Assembly (NCBI GenBank): GCA_963783945.1
Contig: CAWAPS010000032.1
Coordinates: 682,001-746,000 of the forward strand
Length of the DNA stretch: 64,000 bases
Direction: 5' to 3'
Source: CAWAPS01 sp963783945
GTDB lineage: Bacteria; Actinomycetota; Acidimicrobiia; Acidimicrobiales; Palsa-688
A program made the position numbers and the translations under genes. The notes under the pieces were generated by a model, which searched no databases, had not been told where the DNA came from, and saw only the letters and a list, made by a program, of their open reading frames with translations. Shown here piece after piece: positions 35,286 to 44,342 of the stretch (position 1 is the first letter of the stretch; each line of letters begins with the position of its first letter).

Positions 35286-36615
35286 GAGCGAGCCTCCGGG
35301 GTAGCCGGTCCGGGGGGAACGGGCAACGCCCGTCCCGAATGTGGGCCAAGTAGTCGTCTCTGTACAGCTTCAAACCGGTTGCCACCGATGGCGGCATCGA
35401 CGGGCCGAGCACGCAGATAGTCGTCTGGGCCGGCGGCCACGTTACCCCCGGAGAAATGTTGTCGCACACGTCCATGAGCAGGCCCAGGTCGGCTTCGCGA
35501 CCTTGGCCGCTCTCGATGCGTTCGAGGATCTTCTCCAACCAGCCGCTGCCCTCCCGGCACGGGGTGCACTGACCGCACGACTCCCGATGAAAGAACCGGA
35601 CTATGCGCCAAGCGGTCCGCACCGGGCAGGTGGTGTGGTCCATGACTGTCACCGCGCCGGAGCCGGCCATGCTGCCGGCGGCCGCGATGGACTCGTTGGA
35701 CAAATTGATGTCGAGATGCTCGGGGCCGAGCCATGGCGAGGACGCGCCTCCGGGAATGACGCCTTTGAACTCGTTGCCGTCGCGGATGCCCCCGCCCAGC
35801 CTGGGGTCGAAGATCAGTTCCCGGAAGGTGGCTTTGGCCCACTCCAGCTCGTAGTTGCCCGGCCGGTTGACGTGGCCCGAGAGCGAGAGCAGCTTGGTGC
35901 CTTTCGAGCGACCCTCTCCGAGCTCGGCGTATCCGGCCCCACTGTTCTGGATGACCCAGGGGAGATTGGCGACCGTCTCGACGTTGTTGACGATCGTCGG
36001 ACAGCCGTACAACCCGATGGCCGCAGGAAAGAACGGCGGCTTGATGCGCGGGTATCCGCGCTTGCCCTCGAGGCTCTCGAGCAGGGCGGTCTCTTCCCCG
36101 CAGATGTAGGCGCCGGCGCCCGGGTGGACGACCATGTCAACGGAGAACTCGCTTCCTAGGATGTTGGTTCCGACGGCACCGTAGGCGTAGGCCTCGTTGA
36201 GAGCTGACTGAAGGCGCTCGATGGCCAGAGCGAACTCGCCTCTGACGAACAGGAAGATCTGATTGGCGCCTATGGCGTAGGCGCAGATCAGCGAGCCCTC
36301 GATCAGGAGGTGGGGGTCGCCCTCCATCAGGGCATGGTCTTTGAACGTCGCCGGTTCGCTCTCGTCTCCATTTATCGTCAGGTAGACCGGTTGGGCCTGG
36401 CGGAGCATGCCCCACTTGCGGCCCGCTTCGAAGCCGGCTCCGCCCCGACCGAGAATGTTGGCTTCGTTGACCTGACCGTGAATCTGCTCGGGCGTCATGG
36501 CCAGGGCGGCGCGCAAACCGTCATACCCACCGTCGGGCAGGTAGGACTCGAGCGTCCAGGAGCGGTCCTTGCCGAGCCGGCGGCTGACGATCCGGGGGGC
36601 GTCGGTGATCGTCAT
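35278..36615 (-). CDS. nuoF: NADH-quinone oxidoreductase subunit F (NADH- and FMN-binding)
   Basis: 445 residues, ATG 36615 overlapping the nuoE stop (ATGA). NADH-binding GRGGAGFEAGRKWGMLRQ, FMN-binding NGDESEPATFKDHALMEGDPHLLIEG, the AYICGEETALLESLEGKRGYPRIKPPFP-type segment, and the 4Fe-4S site ESCGQCTPCREGSGW are present. It accepts hydride from NADH at the tip of complex I. Confidence 0.96.
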   Translation of the reverse strand: MTITDAPRIVSRRLGKDRSWTLESYLPDGGYDGLRAALAMTPEQIHGQVNEANILGRGGAGFEAGRKWGMLRQAQPVYLTINGDESEPATFKDHALMEGDPHLLIEGSLICAYAIGANQIFLFVRGEFALAIERLQSALNEAYAYGAVGTNILGSEFSVDMVVHPGAGAYICGEETALLESLEGKRGYPRIKPPFFPAAIGLYGCPTIVNNVETVANLPWVIQNSGAGYAELGEGRSKGTKLLSLSGHVNRPGNYELEWAKATFRELIFDPRLGGGIRDGNEFKGVIPGGASSPWLGPEHLDINLSNESIAAAGSMAGSGAVTVMDHTTCPVRTAWRIVRFFHRESCGQCTPCREGSGWLEKILERIESGQGREADLGLLMDVCDNISPGVTWPPAQTTICVLGPSMPPSVATGLKLYRDDYLAHIRDGRCPFPPDRLPRRLARV

Positions 36616-37313
36616 TGGCGGCCCTCCGTGTGGGCGGATTCCAGGGAAGCGGTAGCAGATGTGCTTTGGTGGTTGAACAGGTCGGGGTGGGTGGAGTGGC
36701 CATGGTCGGAGCTTGCCGGGCGGGATCCGTCGGTGCCGTCGGGTTCGGTCGAGTTTCCCTGACGGGGAAAAGTCGCCAGTCCGCCCGTCCGGGCCACCCG
36801 GCCGAGGGTGCCGTGGGCCGGCACTTCGGCGTCCATTCGTCCGGCCCGGAGGTCATCGACCAGCCGGTCGAACTTCTCCTCGTCAACGTCGCCGAAGTAC
36901 CTCCAGTTGACCGTCAGGCAAGGGGCGTTCCCGCACAGCGCCAGGCACTCGGCGTCCTCCAGGGTGAAGTGTCCGTCCGCCGACGTGCCTCCCGGCGCCA
37001 CCCCGAGCCGCTCCTCGGCGTGCTCGAGCAGGCGGTAGGCCCCCTGCAGCATGCACGCGATGTTGGTGCAGACGGCCACCACGTACTTACCTACCGGCTC
37101 GAGGTGGAACATGTCGTAAAAGCTGGCGGTCCCCCGCACCTCGGCCGCAGTAAGCGCGAGCAGCTCGGCGGCGTGGCCGATCCCGTCCTCCGGCAGATAG
37201 CCCTCCTGCTCCTGAAGCACGTGCAGGATTGGTATCAGCGCCGACCTCGGCTCGGGGTAAAGCGCAATAAGGTCCAGCGCCCTCTGGGTGTTGTCGGGGT
37301 TCAGCCGGGCCAC
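36612..37313 (-). CDS. nuoE: NADH-quinone oxidoreductase subunit E
   Basis: 233 residues if GTG 37313 is used; it has AAGGAT about 7 bases upstream and lies 67 bases after the nuoD stop. A longer reading to TTG 37400 is less likely. Thioredoxin-fold 2Fe-2S subunit: helical start (RALDLIALYPEPRSALIPILHVLQEQEGYLP), then the four cysteines in VAVCTNIACMLQGAYRLLE and DAECLALCGNAPCLTVN. The last ~75 residues are a Ser/Thr/His/Asp-rich tail not usual for NuoE. Confidence 0.93.
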   Translation of the reverse strand: MARLNPDNTQRALDLIALYPEPRSALIPILHVLQEQEGYLPEDGIGHAAELLALTAAEVRGTASFYDMFHLEPVGKYVVAVCTNIACMLQGAYRLLEHAEERLGVAPGGTSADGHFTLEDAECLALCGNAPCLTVNWRYFGDVDEEKFDRLVDDLRAGRMDAEVPAHGTLGRVARTGGLATFPRQGNSTEPDGTDGSRPASSDHGHSTHPDLFNHQSTSATASLESAHTEGRQ

Positions 37314-37380
37314 GCCCGATCCTTGTCCATGGCGCCTGCCCGGGTCCAACCCGGATGCCGGCCGTCCAGACGGCACCCTC

Positions 37381-38823
37381 TCACCGATCCACGTCCCCAA
37401 GGACCGGGTCGATGGTCGACACGATGGCGATGGCGTCGGCGATCATGGCGCCCTTGGCGAGGGGGGCCATGCCCTGCAGGTTGGAGAAGCTGGCCGACCT
37501 CATGTGCATCCGGTAGGGCCGGGACGTACCGTCGGAGACGATGTAGCACCCGCTCTCTCCCCGGGGGCCCTCGATGGGCACGTACGCATCGCCGGAGGGA
37601 ACCCGGAACCCTTCGGTGTAGAGCTTGAAGTGGTGGATCAGAGCCTCCATGGACTCGTCGATGCGATTGCGGGGCGGAGGCGTGACCTTCTTGTCCTGGG
37701 TCCGGAAATCCCCGGGCGGCATCAGGTCCAGGATCTGCTCCACAATCCTGATCGCTTCCCGAACCTCGTTGAACCGGATGGCGTAGCGATCCCAGCAGTC
37801 GCCGTTGGTCCCGACGATCACGTCGAACTCGACGTCGTTGTAGGCCAGGTACGGCTGGTCGCGCCGCAGATCCCAGGCCACCCCGGTCGAGCGCAGCAAC
37901 GGCCCGGTAAGCCCGAGCCCGATGGCTGTTTCGGCGTCCAGGGGGCCGACCCCCTGCAACCTTCCCTGGAGGATGGGCTGCCCGGTGAGCAGCTTGTCGT
38001 AGTCGTCCATGCGGCGGCGCATGGCCTCGCACAGGGCGCGCAGATCGTCGCGCCAGCCGTCGGGCAGGTCGGCGGCCACCCCGCCCGGCCGAATGTAGTT
38101 GTGGTTCATTCTGAGGCCGGTGACCTTCTCGAAAAATGCCAGCAGCATTTCCCGCTCCCGCCACCCGTAGACGAGCATGTTGAGCGCGCCGAGGTCCGCG
38201 CCGTTGGTCGCCAGCCACAGGATGTGCGAGCTCATCCGGTTCAGCTCGCACATCAGCATCCTGATCCAGGTCGCCCGCGGTGGGATCTCTATCTGAAGCA
38301 GCTTTTCGACGCTCAGGCAAAAACCCAGCTCATTGAAGAACGGCGACAGGTAGTCCATGCGGGTGACGTTGGTCGAGCCCTGGTGGTACATGAGCTCCTC
38401 GGCGGTCTTCTCCATGCCGGTGTGCAGGTAACCCACGACGGGCTTGCTGCGCAGGACGATCTCACCGTCGATCTCGACCATCACCCGGAGCACCCCATGA
38501 GTGGAGGGGTGGGACGGCCCCAGGTTGAGAATCATCCGCTCGTCCTCGGGTGTCTCGACGTCGAGGTCCATAGCGTCGATCTGCACACCCTCGGGCAGCC
38601 GCAGCACCGAGCCGGATTCGAGGGTCAGCTCACGTCGACTGGTGCGCGAGCGGGGGACGAGCTCCTGGCTGCCCTCGTCGGTCTTGCTCTCCAGCAACGA
38701 CGTAAGCTCCGGGCCGCCGGGCGGAACCCGCCCAAGAAGGCGATCGAGAAGGCTTAACTTCGGAGCCGGCGGTGCGGGCTCCGGGCCGGTGGTGGGCTCA
38801 CCGGTCGAGGTGGTATCTGTCAC
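37381..38823 (-). CDS. nuoD: NADH-quinone oxidoreductase subunit D
   Basis: 480 residues from GTG 38823, which overlaps the nuoC stop (GTGA) and has AGAGG upstream. After ~75 variable residues comes the 49-kDa subunit core: MILNLGPSHPSTHGVLRVMVEIDGE, VGYLHTGMEKTAEELMYHQ, MDYLSPFFNELGFCLSVEKLL and RIVEQILDLMPPGDF. It forms the quinone site with NuoB. The extended N-terminus is Thr/Pro/Gly-rich. Confidence 0.95.
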   Translation of the reverse strand: MTDTTSTGEPTTGPEPAPPAPKLSLLDRLLGRVPPGGPELTSLLESKTDEGSQELVPRSRTSRRELTLESGSVLRLPEGVQIDAMDLDVETPEDERMILNLGPSHPSTHGVLRVMVEIDGEIVLRSKPVVGYLHTGMEKTAEELMYHQGSTNVTRMDYLSPFFNELGFCLSVEKLLQIEIPPRATWIRMLMCELNRMSSHILWLATNGADLGALNMLVYGWREREMLLAFFEKVTGLRMNHNYIRPGGVAADLPDGWRDDLRALCEAMRRRMDDYDKLLTGQPILQGRLQGVGPLDAETAIGLGLTGPLLRSTGVAWDLRRDQPYLAYNDVEFDVIVGTNGDCWDRYAIRFNEVREAIRIVEQILDLMPPGDFRTQDKKVTPPPRNRIDESMEALIHHFKLYTEGFRVPSGDAYVPIEGPRGESGCYIVSDGTSRPYRMHMRSASFSNLQGMAPLAKGAMIADAIAIVSTIDPVLGDVDR

Positions 38824-39332
38824 TTCGGGGCCTCTTTGAACTGGACCGGGACGTGCCCGGTGTCGTAGTCCTTGCGCAGAGGATGCCCCTCCCAGTCTTC
38901 TGGCATCAGGATGCGGGACGGGTCGGGATGGCCGTCGAAACTGATCCCGAACATGTCGTAGGTTTCCCGCTCGTGGGCTTCGGTCCCCGGCCACAGGTCG
39001 AACAGGGTCGCAACCCGCGGATCGTGCCCCGGTACCTGGCAGCGAACCCGTATCCGCTTGTTGTGTTGCAGGGAAACCAGCTCGACCACCACCTCGAACC
39101 GTTCAGCCGTTACCGTCTCCGGAAGGTCACGGCCGGGGTGGGTCAGGTAGTCGACCCCCGAAACGCCGATCGGCATGGCATAACCGTCGGACTTCAGAGC
39201 CCGGCAGAGCGGCAGCAACTGGTCGCGGTTGCAGTGCACCACCACCGCCCCCAGGCGATCCTCAACCGGGCAGCCGTGAAGGACGGCGGGACCCGCCGGC
39301 TCATCCGGCGGCACTTGCTCCGCTTCGCTCAT
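38820..39332 (-). CDS. nuoC: NADH-quinone oxidoreductase subunit C
   Basis: 170 residues from ATG 39332, overlapping the nuoB stop (TGATG). The 30-kDa subunit signature appears as RVATLFDLWPGTEAHERETYDMFGISFDGHPDPSRILMPEDWEGHPLRKDY. It is a structural subunit of the peripheral arm, here separate from NuoD. Confidence 0.95.
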   Translation of the reverse strand: MSEAEQVPPDEPAGPAVLHGCPVEDRLGAVVVHCNRDQLLPLCRALKSDGYAMPIGVSGVDYLTHPGRDLPETVTAERFEVVVELVSLQHNKRIRVRCQVPGHDPRVATLFDLWPGTEAHERETYDMFGISFDGHPDPSRILMPEDWEGHPLRKDYDTGHVPVQFKEAPK

Positions 39333-39877
39333 CAAACGCGAACCCTCAGCGGCTGGCGCATGGTGGACGGGTCGAGGTGGATGCCGGCCCCGACCCCGGT
39401 CGACTCCCGACGGGTGATCTCACCGGTGCGGATCTTCTGGTGCAGGGTGAGGATCGAGTGGATGAGAGTCTCAGGCCCCGGCGGGCAGCCCGGGGCGTAC
39501 ACGTCTACCGGAACGATCTGGTCGACTCCTTGCACGATGGCGTAGTTGTTGAACATCCCACCCGTGCTGGCGCACACGCCCATGGAGATGACCCACTTCG
39601 GCTCCATCATCTGGTCGTAGACCTGCCGGAGCACGGGCGCCATCTTCTGGCTGAGCCGGCCGGCGACGATCATTACGTCCGCCTGGCGCGGCGAGGCCCG
39701 GAACACTTCCATTCCGAAGCGGGCCAGGTCGAAGTTGGCGGCTCCGGTGGCCATCATCTCGATGGCGCAGCAGGCGAGCCCGAAGTTGGCGCCCCACGAA
39801 CTGGCGGCGCGAGCCCACTTGACGAAGCCCTCGAGGGTTCCCGTCAAGAAGTTGTGTTGTAGATCCTCCAGCCCCAT
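39332..39877 (-). CDS. nuoB: NADH-quinone oxidoreductase subunit B
   Basis: 181 residues from ATG 39877, preceded by AAGGAG at good spacing. It holds cluster N2: GLACCAIEMMATGAANFDLARFGMEVFRASPRQADVMIVAGRLSQKMAPVLRQVYDQM and WVISMGVCASTGGMFNNYAIVQGVDQIVPVDVYAPGCPPGPE contain the tandem cysteines and the other cluster ligands. It is the terminal electron carrier before menaquinone. Confidence 0.96.
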   Translation of the reverse strand: MGLEDLQHNFLTGTLEGFVKWARAASSWGANFGLACCAIEMMATGAANFDLARFGMEVFRASPRQADVMIVAGRLSQKMAPVLRQVYDQMMEPKWVISMGVCASTGGMFNNYAIVQGVDQIVPVDVYAPGCPPGPETLIHSILTLHQKIRTGEITRRESTGVGAGIHLDPSTMRQPLRVRV

Positions 39878-39965
39878 CTGCTGTCTCCTTCCGCTCGCAC
39901 CGTAGAGACTCTGCCCTGCGGCGTGCCAACCGGGCTCCCGGGACGCCGACCGGGCTGCGAAGGCG

Positions 39966-40490
39966 TCAGGCGCTTCTGGCCGGGCGGTCGGCCGGCCTTT
40001 CCTCCGCCGTATCGCTGTCGGCAATGGGCACCGGGGTGGCCCCGTGGACCAGCTCGGCCGGTCGCTGCACGCGACGCACCGTTGACGTGGTGGTCGGCGC
40101 CAGCTCGGAGGGCAACCTCCGCCCCTGGCGCTGGCGGGGACCCCAGTCCAGGGCGCCGTTCGAGACCAGGAAGGCGAAGGCGATCACCACCACGACCGAA
40201 AACGCCGCCACCTCCACCAACCCGAACAAGCCGAGCTGGTGGTACATCACCGCCCACGGGTACAGAAACACCACCTCGATGTCGAAGATGACGAAGATCA
40301 TCGCCACCAAGTAGAACCGGACCGGGAACCGGGCGGCCGGTAGATACTTGGATGCGATGCCCGACTCGTAGGGGCCTTCCTTCGCTCCCGTCGGTCGCTT
40401 CGGCCCGAGCATTCGAGAGCCCGCCGCGGACAACAGGACGAACGCCAGGACTACACCGAGCAACAGCAAAATCGGCAGGTACTGCTCCAC
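39966..40490 (-). CDS. nuoA: NADH-quinone oxidoreductase subunit A
   Basis: 174 residues from GTG 40490, first gene of the operon. Three membrane segments and the NuoA motif GPYESGIASKYLPAARFPVRFYLVAMIFVIFDIEVVFLYPWAV. The last ~45 residues (after DWGP) are an extra basic/Thr-rich tail beyond the usual ~120-residue protein. The operon promoter should lie in the ~150 bases before 40644. Confidence 0.94.
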   Translation of the reverse strand: MEQYLPILLLLGVVLAFVLLSAAGSRMLGPKRPTGAKEGPYESGIASKYLPAARFPVRFYLVAMIFVIFDIEVVFLYPWAVMYHQLGLFGLVEVAAFSVVVVIAFAFLVSNGALDWGPRQRQGRRLPSELAPTTTSTVRRVQRPAELVHGATPVPIADSDTAEERPADRPARSA

Positions 40491-40643
40491 GTCGAGTGAT
40501 GCTACATCCAGGTGGGAACCGGTCCGCCATCCCGGAACCCTCGATCGCCGTCAGCCCTCCGGTCGAGCCCGGCCGCGGGGTCGGCGGAGCCGTTTCTCCG
40601 AACGTTCCCGGGGCTGCGGTCCGGGACAAGTAGATTTCCCTTG

Positions 40644-41918
40644 ATGGAAGATCTGCCGCCCCTGTCACCGCGTCGTTGCGACGTGCTCGTCGTGGGCGGC
40701 GGTCCCGCGGGCGCCTCCTGCGCCTACTGGCTGGCCAGCGCGGGCCACGACGTGGTGCTCGTCGAGCGCAAGCGCTACCCGCGCGAAAAGACCTGCGGCG
40801 ACGGGCTCACTCCGCGTTCGGTCCGCCAGCTCGAGGACATGGGGCTGGCCGAGGAGCTGAGCGGTGCGGGCCACCGGTACTCGGGTCTCCGGTCTCACGG
40901 TTTCGGTCGGACCCTCGAGCTCACCTGGCCCGATCACCCGGATCTGCCGGGCTACGGCTACGTCATAACCCGCAAGGACCTCGATGCCCTGGTGGCAGCC
41001 CGGGCCGCCAAGGCGGGGGCGGAAGTGTGGGAGGGAGCGGAGGCCGTCGACCCGGTGACATCGGGTGGCCTCGTGCGGGGTGCACTGATCAGATCCAAGG
41101 GCGGCGGTGAGCCGGTGCCCGTCACCGCCGCCTACACCGTCGTGGCCGACGGGGCCAACTCCCGTTTCGGGCGGTCCCTCGGGACCAGCCGCAACCGGGC
41201 CTACCCGTTGGGTATGGCCATCAGGGGCTACTGGATGTCGCCCCGGCACGACGAACCGTGGATAGACGGCTGGCTGGACATCAAGGACAAGGCCGGCAAC
41301 GTCCTTCCGGGGTACGGCTGGATCTTTCCTGTAGGCGACGGGCGGATAAACGTCGGAGTCGGCCTGCTTTCCACCTTCAACCAGTGGAAGGCGGTCAACA
41401 CCACCCACCTGTTGCAGTCCTTCGCCGAGTTCGCCCCCTCTTCCTGGGATATCCGGCCCGAGACCGTCTGCGGGCCGGCCACCGGCGGGCGTCTGCCCAT
41501 GGGAATGTCGGTGGGTCCCCACGTCGGTCCGACCTGGATCGTCGCGGGCGACGCCGGCGGTGCCATAAACCCGTTCAACGGCGAGGGCATCGCCTACGCC
41601 TATGAATCCGGCCGCTTCGCCGCCGACGCCGTGCACCTGGCCCTCACCACCGGCGACGGCATGGCCCTGCGCACCTATGAGCAGAGGCTCGACGCCGAAT
41701 ACGCCCTGTACTACAAGGTCGCCCGGGCCTTCGTCCGGGTAATCGGCCGGCCCGAGCTCATGAAGGTGCTCGTATCGACCGGGATGCGCAGCCACGGCGT
41801 GATGGATTTGGTGTTGCGGGTCATGGCCAACCTCCTCCGGCCCGACGAGCTGGGGCCGGCCGAAGCGGCATACCGGACTCTTGCCGCCGTGGCCCGCCTG
41901 GTCCCCGAAGCGGCCTGA
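40644..41918 (+). CDS. FAD-dependent geranylgeranyl reductase-family oxidoreductase (MenJ-like)
   Basis: 424 residues from ATG 40644. It has an N-terminal dinucleotide-binding motif CDVLVVGGGPAGASCAYWLASAGHDVVLVERKRYPREKTCGDGLTPRSVRQLEDMG, the mid motif VADGANSRFGRSLG, and the FAD-sealing motif WIVAGDAGGAINPFNGEGIAYAYESGRFAAD. This is the geranylgeranyl reductase family; the mycobacterial member MenJ reduces one isoprene unit of menaquinone. Position directly divergent from nuoA, whose complex uses menaquinone, supports a menaquinone-saturating role here, by inference. A strong hairpin follows the stop. Confidence 0.88.
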   Translation: MEDLPPLSPRRCDVLVVGGGPAGASCAYWLASAGHDVVLVERKRYPREKTCGDGLTPRSVRQLEDMGLAEELSGAGHRYSGLRSHGFGRTLELTWPDHPDLPGYGYVITRKDLDALVAARAAKAGAEVWEGAEAVDPVTSGGLVRGALIRSKGGGEPVPVTAAYTVVADGANSRFGRSLGTSRNRAYPLGMAIRGYWMSPRHDEPWIDGWLDIKDKAGNVLPGYGWIFPVGDGRINVGVGLLSTFNQWKAVNTTHLLQSFAEFAPSSWDIRPETVCGPATGGRLPMGMSVGPHVGPTWIVAGDAGGAINPFNGEGIAYAYESGRFAADAVHLALTTGDGMALRTYEQRLDAEYALYYKVARAFVRVIGRPELMKVLVSTGMRSHGVMDLVLRVMANLLRPDELGPAEAAYRTLAAVARLVPEAA

Positions 41919-41931
41919 GTGGCCTCACCCT

Positions 41932-41968
41932 GCGGCAAACGACGCGGCTGACCAGCGTCGCTTGCCGT
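41932..41968. terminator. Bidirectional hairpin terminator between the MenJ-like gene and hemL
   Basis: GCGGCAAACGACGC (41932-41945) faces GCGTCGCTTGCCGT (41955-41968) across a 9-base loop, pairing at 12 of 14 positions. It sits between two convergent genes, 14 bases after one stop and 20 bases beyond the other. Confidence 0.6.
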
Positions 41969-41988
41969 CGCTTGGGGGCCGAACGGGT

Positions 41989-43272
41989 TCAGGCCCCGGA
42001 ATGAGGCGCCGGGGCGGCGGAGATGGCCTCACCGAACGCCGTGACCGTCCGCTCGATCTCGGCTTCGTCGTGGGCCAGGCTGGGGAAGAAGATCTCGTAC
42101 GCTCCGGGTGCGATCGCCACCCCCCGCTCGAGCAGTCCATGCATGAGACCGGGATAGCGGCCCGTCCCGGCCGACCTGGCCGCGCCGGCGTAGTCGGTAA
42201 CCGGCTGATCCGAGAAGAACACACCGACCAGGGGTCCGGCCACCGGCACCTGGACTTCGGGCCCGAGCACTCCGGCGAGCCCGGCGGCCAAGCGGCCCAC
42301 CGTCGCGGTCAGATCCCGGTAGGTCCGGCGGTCTAGGAGCGACAGGACCGCCAGTCCGGCGGCGGTGGCCAGAGGGTTGCCCGAGAGGGTTCCGGCTTGG
42401 TACACGGCGCCGACCGGCGCCAGCGCTTCCATTACTTCGCGACGACCCCCGAACGCCGCCAGCGGAAGGCCTCCGCCGATCACCTTCCCGAAGCACCAGA
42501 GGTCTGGTTGAACCCCAAGGACCTCCGCCGCCCCGCCATAAGACACCCGGAACCCGGTGATGACCTCGTCGAAGACCAGCAGTGCTCCGACCCGATCGCA
42601 TTCGGCCCGCAGGCCTTCGAGAAAGCCGGGCACGGGGGGCACGAGCCCCATGTTGGCGGCGATGGGCTCTACGATCACGCACGCCACGTCCCGATCCAGC
42701 TCCGGAACCACGTTGTACGGCACGACCAGCGTCTCGGCCACCGCCGCCCTGGTCACCCCGGCTGAAGCCGGCAGGCCCAGGGTGGCGACCCCGCTGCCAC
42801 CACCGGCCAGCAGACCATCGCTATGGCCGTGGTAGCACCCGCTGAACAGCAAAACCCGATCGCGGCCGGTCGACCCCCTGGCCAGCCGCACCGCGGACAT
42901 GGCCGCTTCGGTCCCACTGTTGACCAGTCGGATCTCTTCGCAGCCCGGGACCCGGTCGCAGAGCTCCTCGGCCAGGAGAACCTCGCGTTCGGTCGGGGCC
43001 CCGTACGAGGTGCCGTCGCCGGCGGCCGATCTGACCGCCTCCACCACCTTGGGGTGGGCGTGCCCGAGGATCGACGCCCCGTACGACTGGACATAGTCGA
43101 GATACCGGTTGCCGTCGACGTCCCACACGTAGGCACCCTCGGCCCGGGCCACGAAGTACGGGGTCCCGCCTACCGATCGGAACGCCCGTACCGGGGAGTT
43201 GACCCCACCCGGTATGACCCGCTGGGCCCGGGCGAACAGTTCCCTGCTGGCCTTGTCGCGCCCGACCGTCAT
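41989..43272 (-). CDS. hemL: Glutamate-1-semialdehyde 2,1-aminomutase
   Basis: 427 residues; ATG overlaps the hemB stop (ATGA). The PLP aminotransferase class III fold is shown by RAFRSVGGTPYFVARAEGAYVWDVDGNRYLDYVQSYGASILGH, VNSGTEAAMSAVRLARG, LLVFDEVITGFRV and the PLP lysine in DLWCFGKVIGGGLPLAAFGG. It makes 5-aminolevulinate from glutamate-1-semialdehyde, the product of HemA encoded nearby, so the C5 pathway is complete in this window. Confidence 0.95.
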   Translation of the reverse strand: MTVGRDKASRELFARAQRVIPGGVNSPVRAFRSVGGTPYFVARAEGAYVWDVDGNRYLDYVQSYGASILGHAHPKVVEAVRSAAGDGTSYGAPTEREVLLAEELCDRVPGCEEIRLVNSGTEAAMSAVRLARGSTGRDRVLLFSGCYHGHSDGLLAGGGSGVATLGLPASAGVTRAAVAETLVVPYNVVPELDRDVACVIVEPIAANMGLVPPVPGFLEGLRAECDRVGALLVFDEVITGFRVSYGGAAEVLGVQPDLWCFGKVIGGGLPLAAFGGRREVMEALAPVGAVYQAGTLSGNPLATAAGLAVLSLLDRRTYRDLTATVGRLAAGLAGVLGPEVQVPVAGPLVGVFFSDQPVTDYAGAARSAGTGRYPGLMHGLLERGVAIAPGAYEIFFPSLAHDEAEIERTVTAFGEAISAAPAPHSGA

Positions 43273-44252
43273 CCGTTGAGGGCTTCGGCCAGCTCGCCTG
43301 CCAGATAGGTGAGTATGAGATCGGCGCCGGCCCGCTTGATGGCCGTGGTGTGCTCCAGGGCCACCGCCTGCCCGTCGATCCAGCCTCGCTCGGCCGCCGC
43401 CTTGATCATGGAGTACTCGCCGCTCACGTGGTAGGCCGCGAGCGGGACGTCGACCCGGGCTCGTACCGCGGCGATGACGTCCAAATAGGCCAGGGCGGGC
43501 TTCACCATCACCATATCGGCCCCCTCCCCCAGGTCGAGCTCGACCTCCAGCAACGCCTCGCGCCGGTTTCGGGGGTCTTGCTGGTAGCCCGTGCGGTCCC
43601 CGCCTCCGGTAATGGTGACGTCCACCGCGTCACGAAACGGGCCGTAAAGCGCCGAGGCGTACTTGGCGGCGTAGGCGAGTATCGCCACCTCGTGCCGGGC
43701 CGCCCCGTCCAGGGCGGTGCGTATGGCCGATACCTGGCCGTCCATCATCCCCGAGGGGGCGACGACGTCGGCTCCCGCCTCGGCCTGGGCGAGGGCTACC
43801 GCGGCGTAGCGGTCGAGGGTCAGGTCGTTGTCGGGTTGTCCCCGGGCGTCGAGGACGCCGCAGTGTCCGTGGTCGGTGTACTCGTCGAGGCACAGATCGG
43901 CGATGAGGACCATGCCGCCCCCGAGCTCCTCCGCCAGCCGCCGCAACGCCACCTGGACGATGCCGGCCGGATCCGAGGCGCCGCTCCCGGAGGCGTCCTT
44001 GGTGGCGGGAACGCCGAAGAGGACCAGGGCCGGGACACCGAGCGAGTGGAGACGCCGGGCCTCCTTGACCAGCGTCTCCGTGGTGTGTTGCACCACTCCG
44101 GGCAGCGACGGTATCGGCTGCGGCTCGTCGATGCCCTCGCGTACGAAGAGCGGGGCAATCAGGTCGGCCGGGGACAGGTCGGTCTCGGCGACCATGTCCC
44201 GAAGGCGAGGCGTCCGGCGCAGGCGGCGCATCCGGGTGACGGGGAAGGCCAT
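43269..44252 (-). CDS. hemB: Delta-aminolevulinic acid dehydratase (porphobilinogen synthase)
   Basis: 327 residues from ATG 44252 (GTG 44261 is also possible). It joins two 5-aminolevulinates to porphobilinogen. Active-site lysine regions are seen in ILAYAAKYASALYGPFRDA and ADMVMVKPALAYLDVI. The metal region reads LCLDEYTDHGHCG: two of the three zinc cysteines are kept and the middle one is Asp, between the classic zinc and magnesium forms. It is coupled to hemL downstream. Confidence 0.95.
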   Translation of the reverse strand: MAFPVTRMRRLRRTPRLRDMVAETDLSPADLIAPLFVREGIDEPQPIPSLPGVVQHTTETLVKEARRLHSLGVPALVLFGVPATKDASGSGASDPAGIVQVALRRLAEELGGGMVLIADLCLDEYTDHGHCGVLDARGQPDNDLTLDRYAAVALAQAEAGADVVAPSGMMDGQVSAIRTALDGAARHEVAILAYAAKYASALYGPFRDAVDVTITGGGDRTGYQQDPRNRREALLEVELDLGEGADMVMVKPALAYLDVIAAVRARVDVPLAAYHVSGEYSMIKAAAERGWIDGQAVALEHTTAIKRAGADLILTYLAGELAEALNG

Positions 44253-44311
44253 GCGGTCCACCGTACCGGTCGCCGCCAGGGTCGTAAACTGATGAGGTTA
44301 CATAGTTTCTA

Positions 44312-44342
44312 GCGTTTTTGCCGCTGCTAGCGGCTAAAACGC
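44312..44342 (-). terminator. Hairpin at the end of the TetR gene
   Basis: GCGTTTTTGCCGCT (44312-44325) pairs with AGCGGCTAAAACGC (44329-44342) with one mismatch and a 3-base loop. It overlaps the TetR stop codon and lies ~60 bases before hemB on the same strand, so it may end the TetR transcript and insulate hemB. It lacks a run of T after the stem. Confidence 0.55.

Noticed and set aside
40665..41795. 376-codon minus-strand frame inside the MenJ-like gene
   Set aside because: Gly/Val/Arg-rich antisense shadow; the plus-strand frame has FAD motifs.
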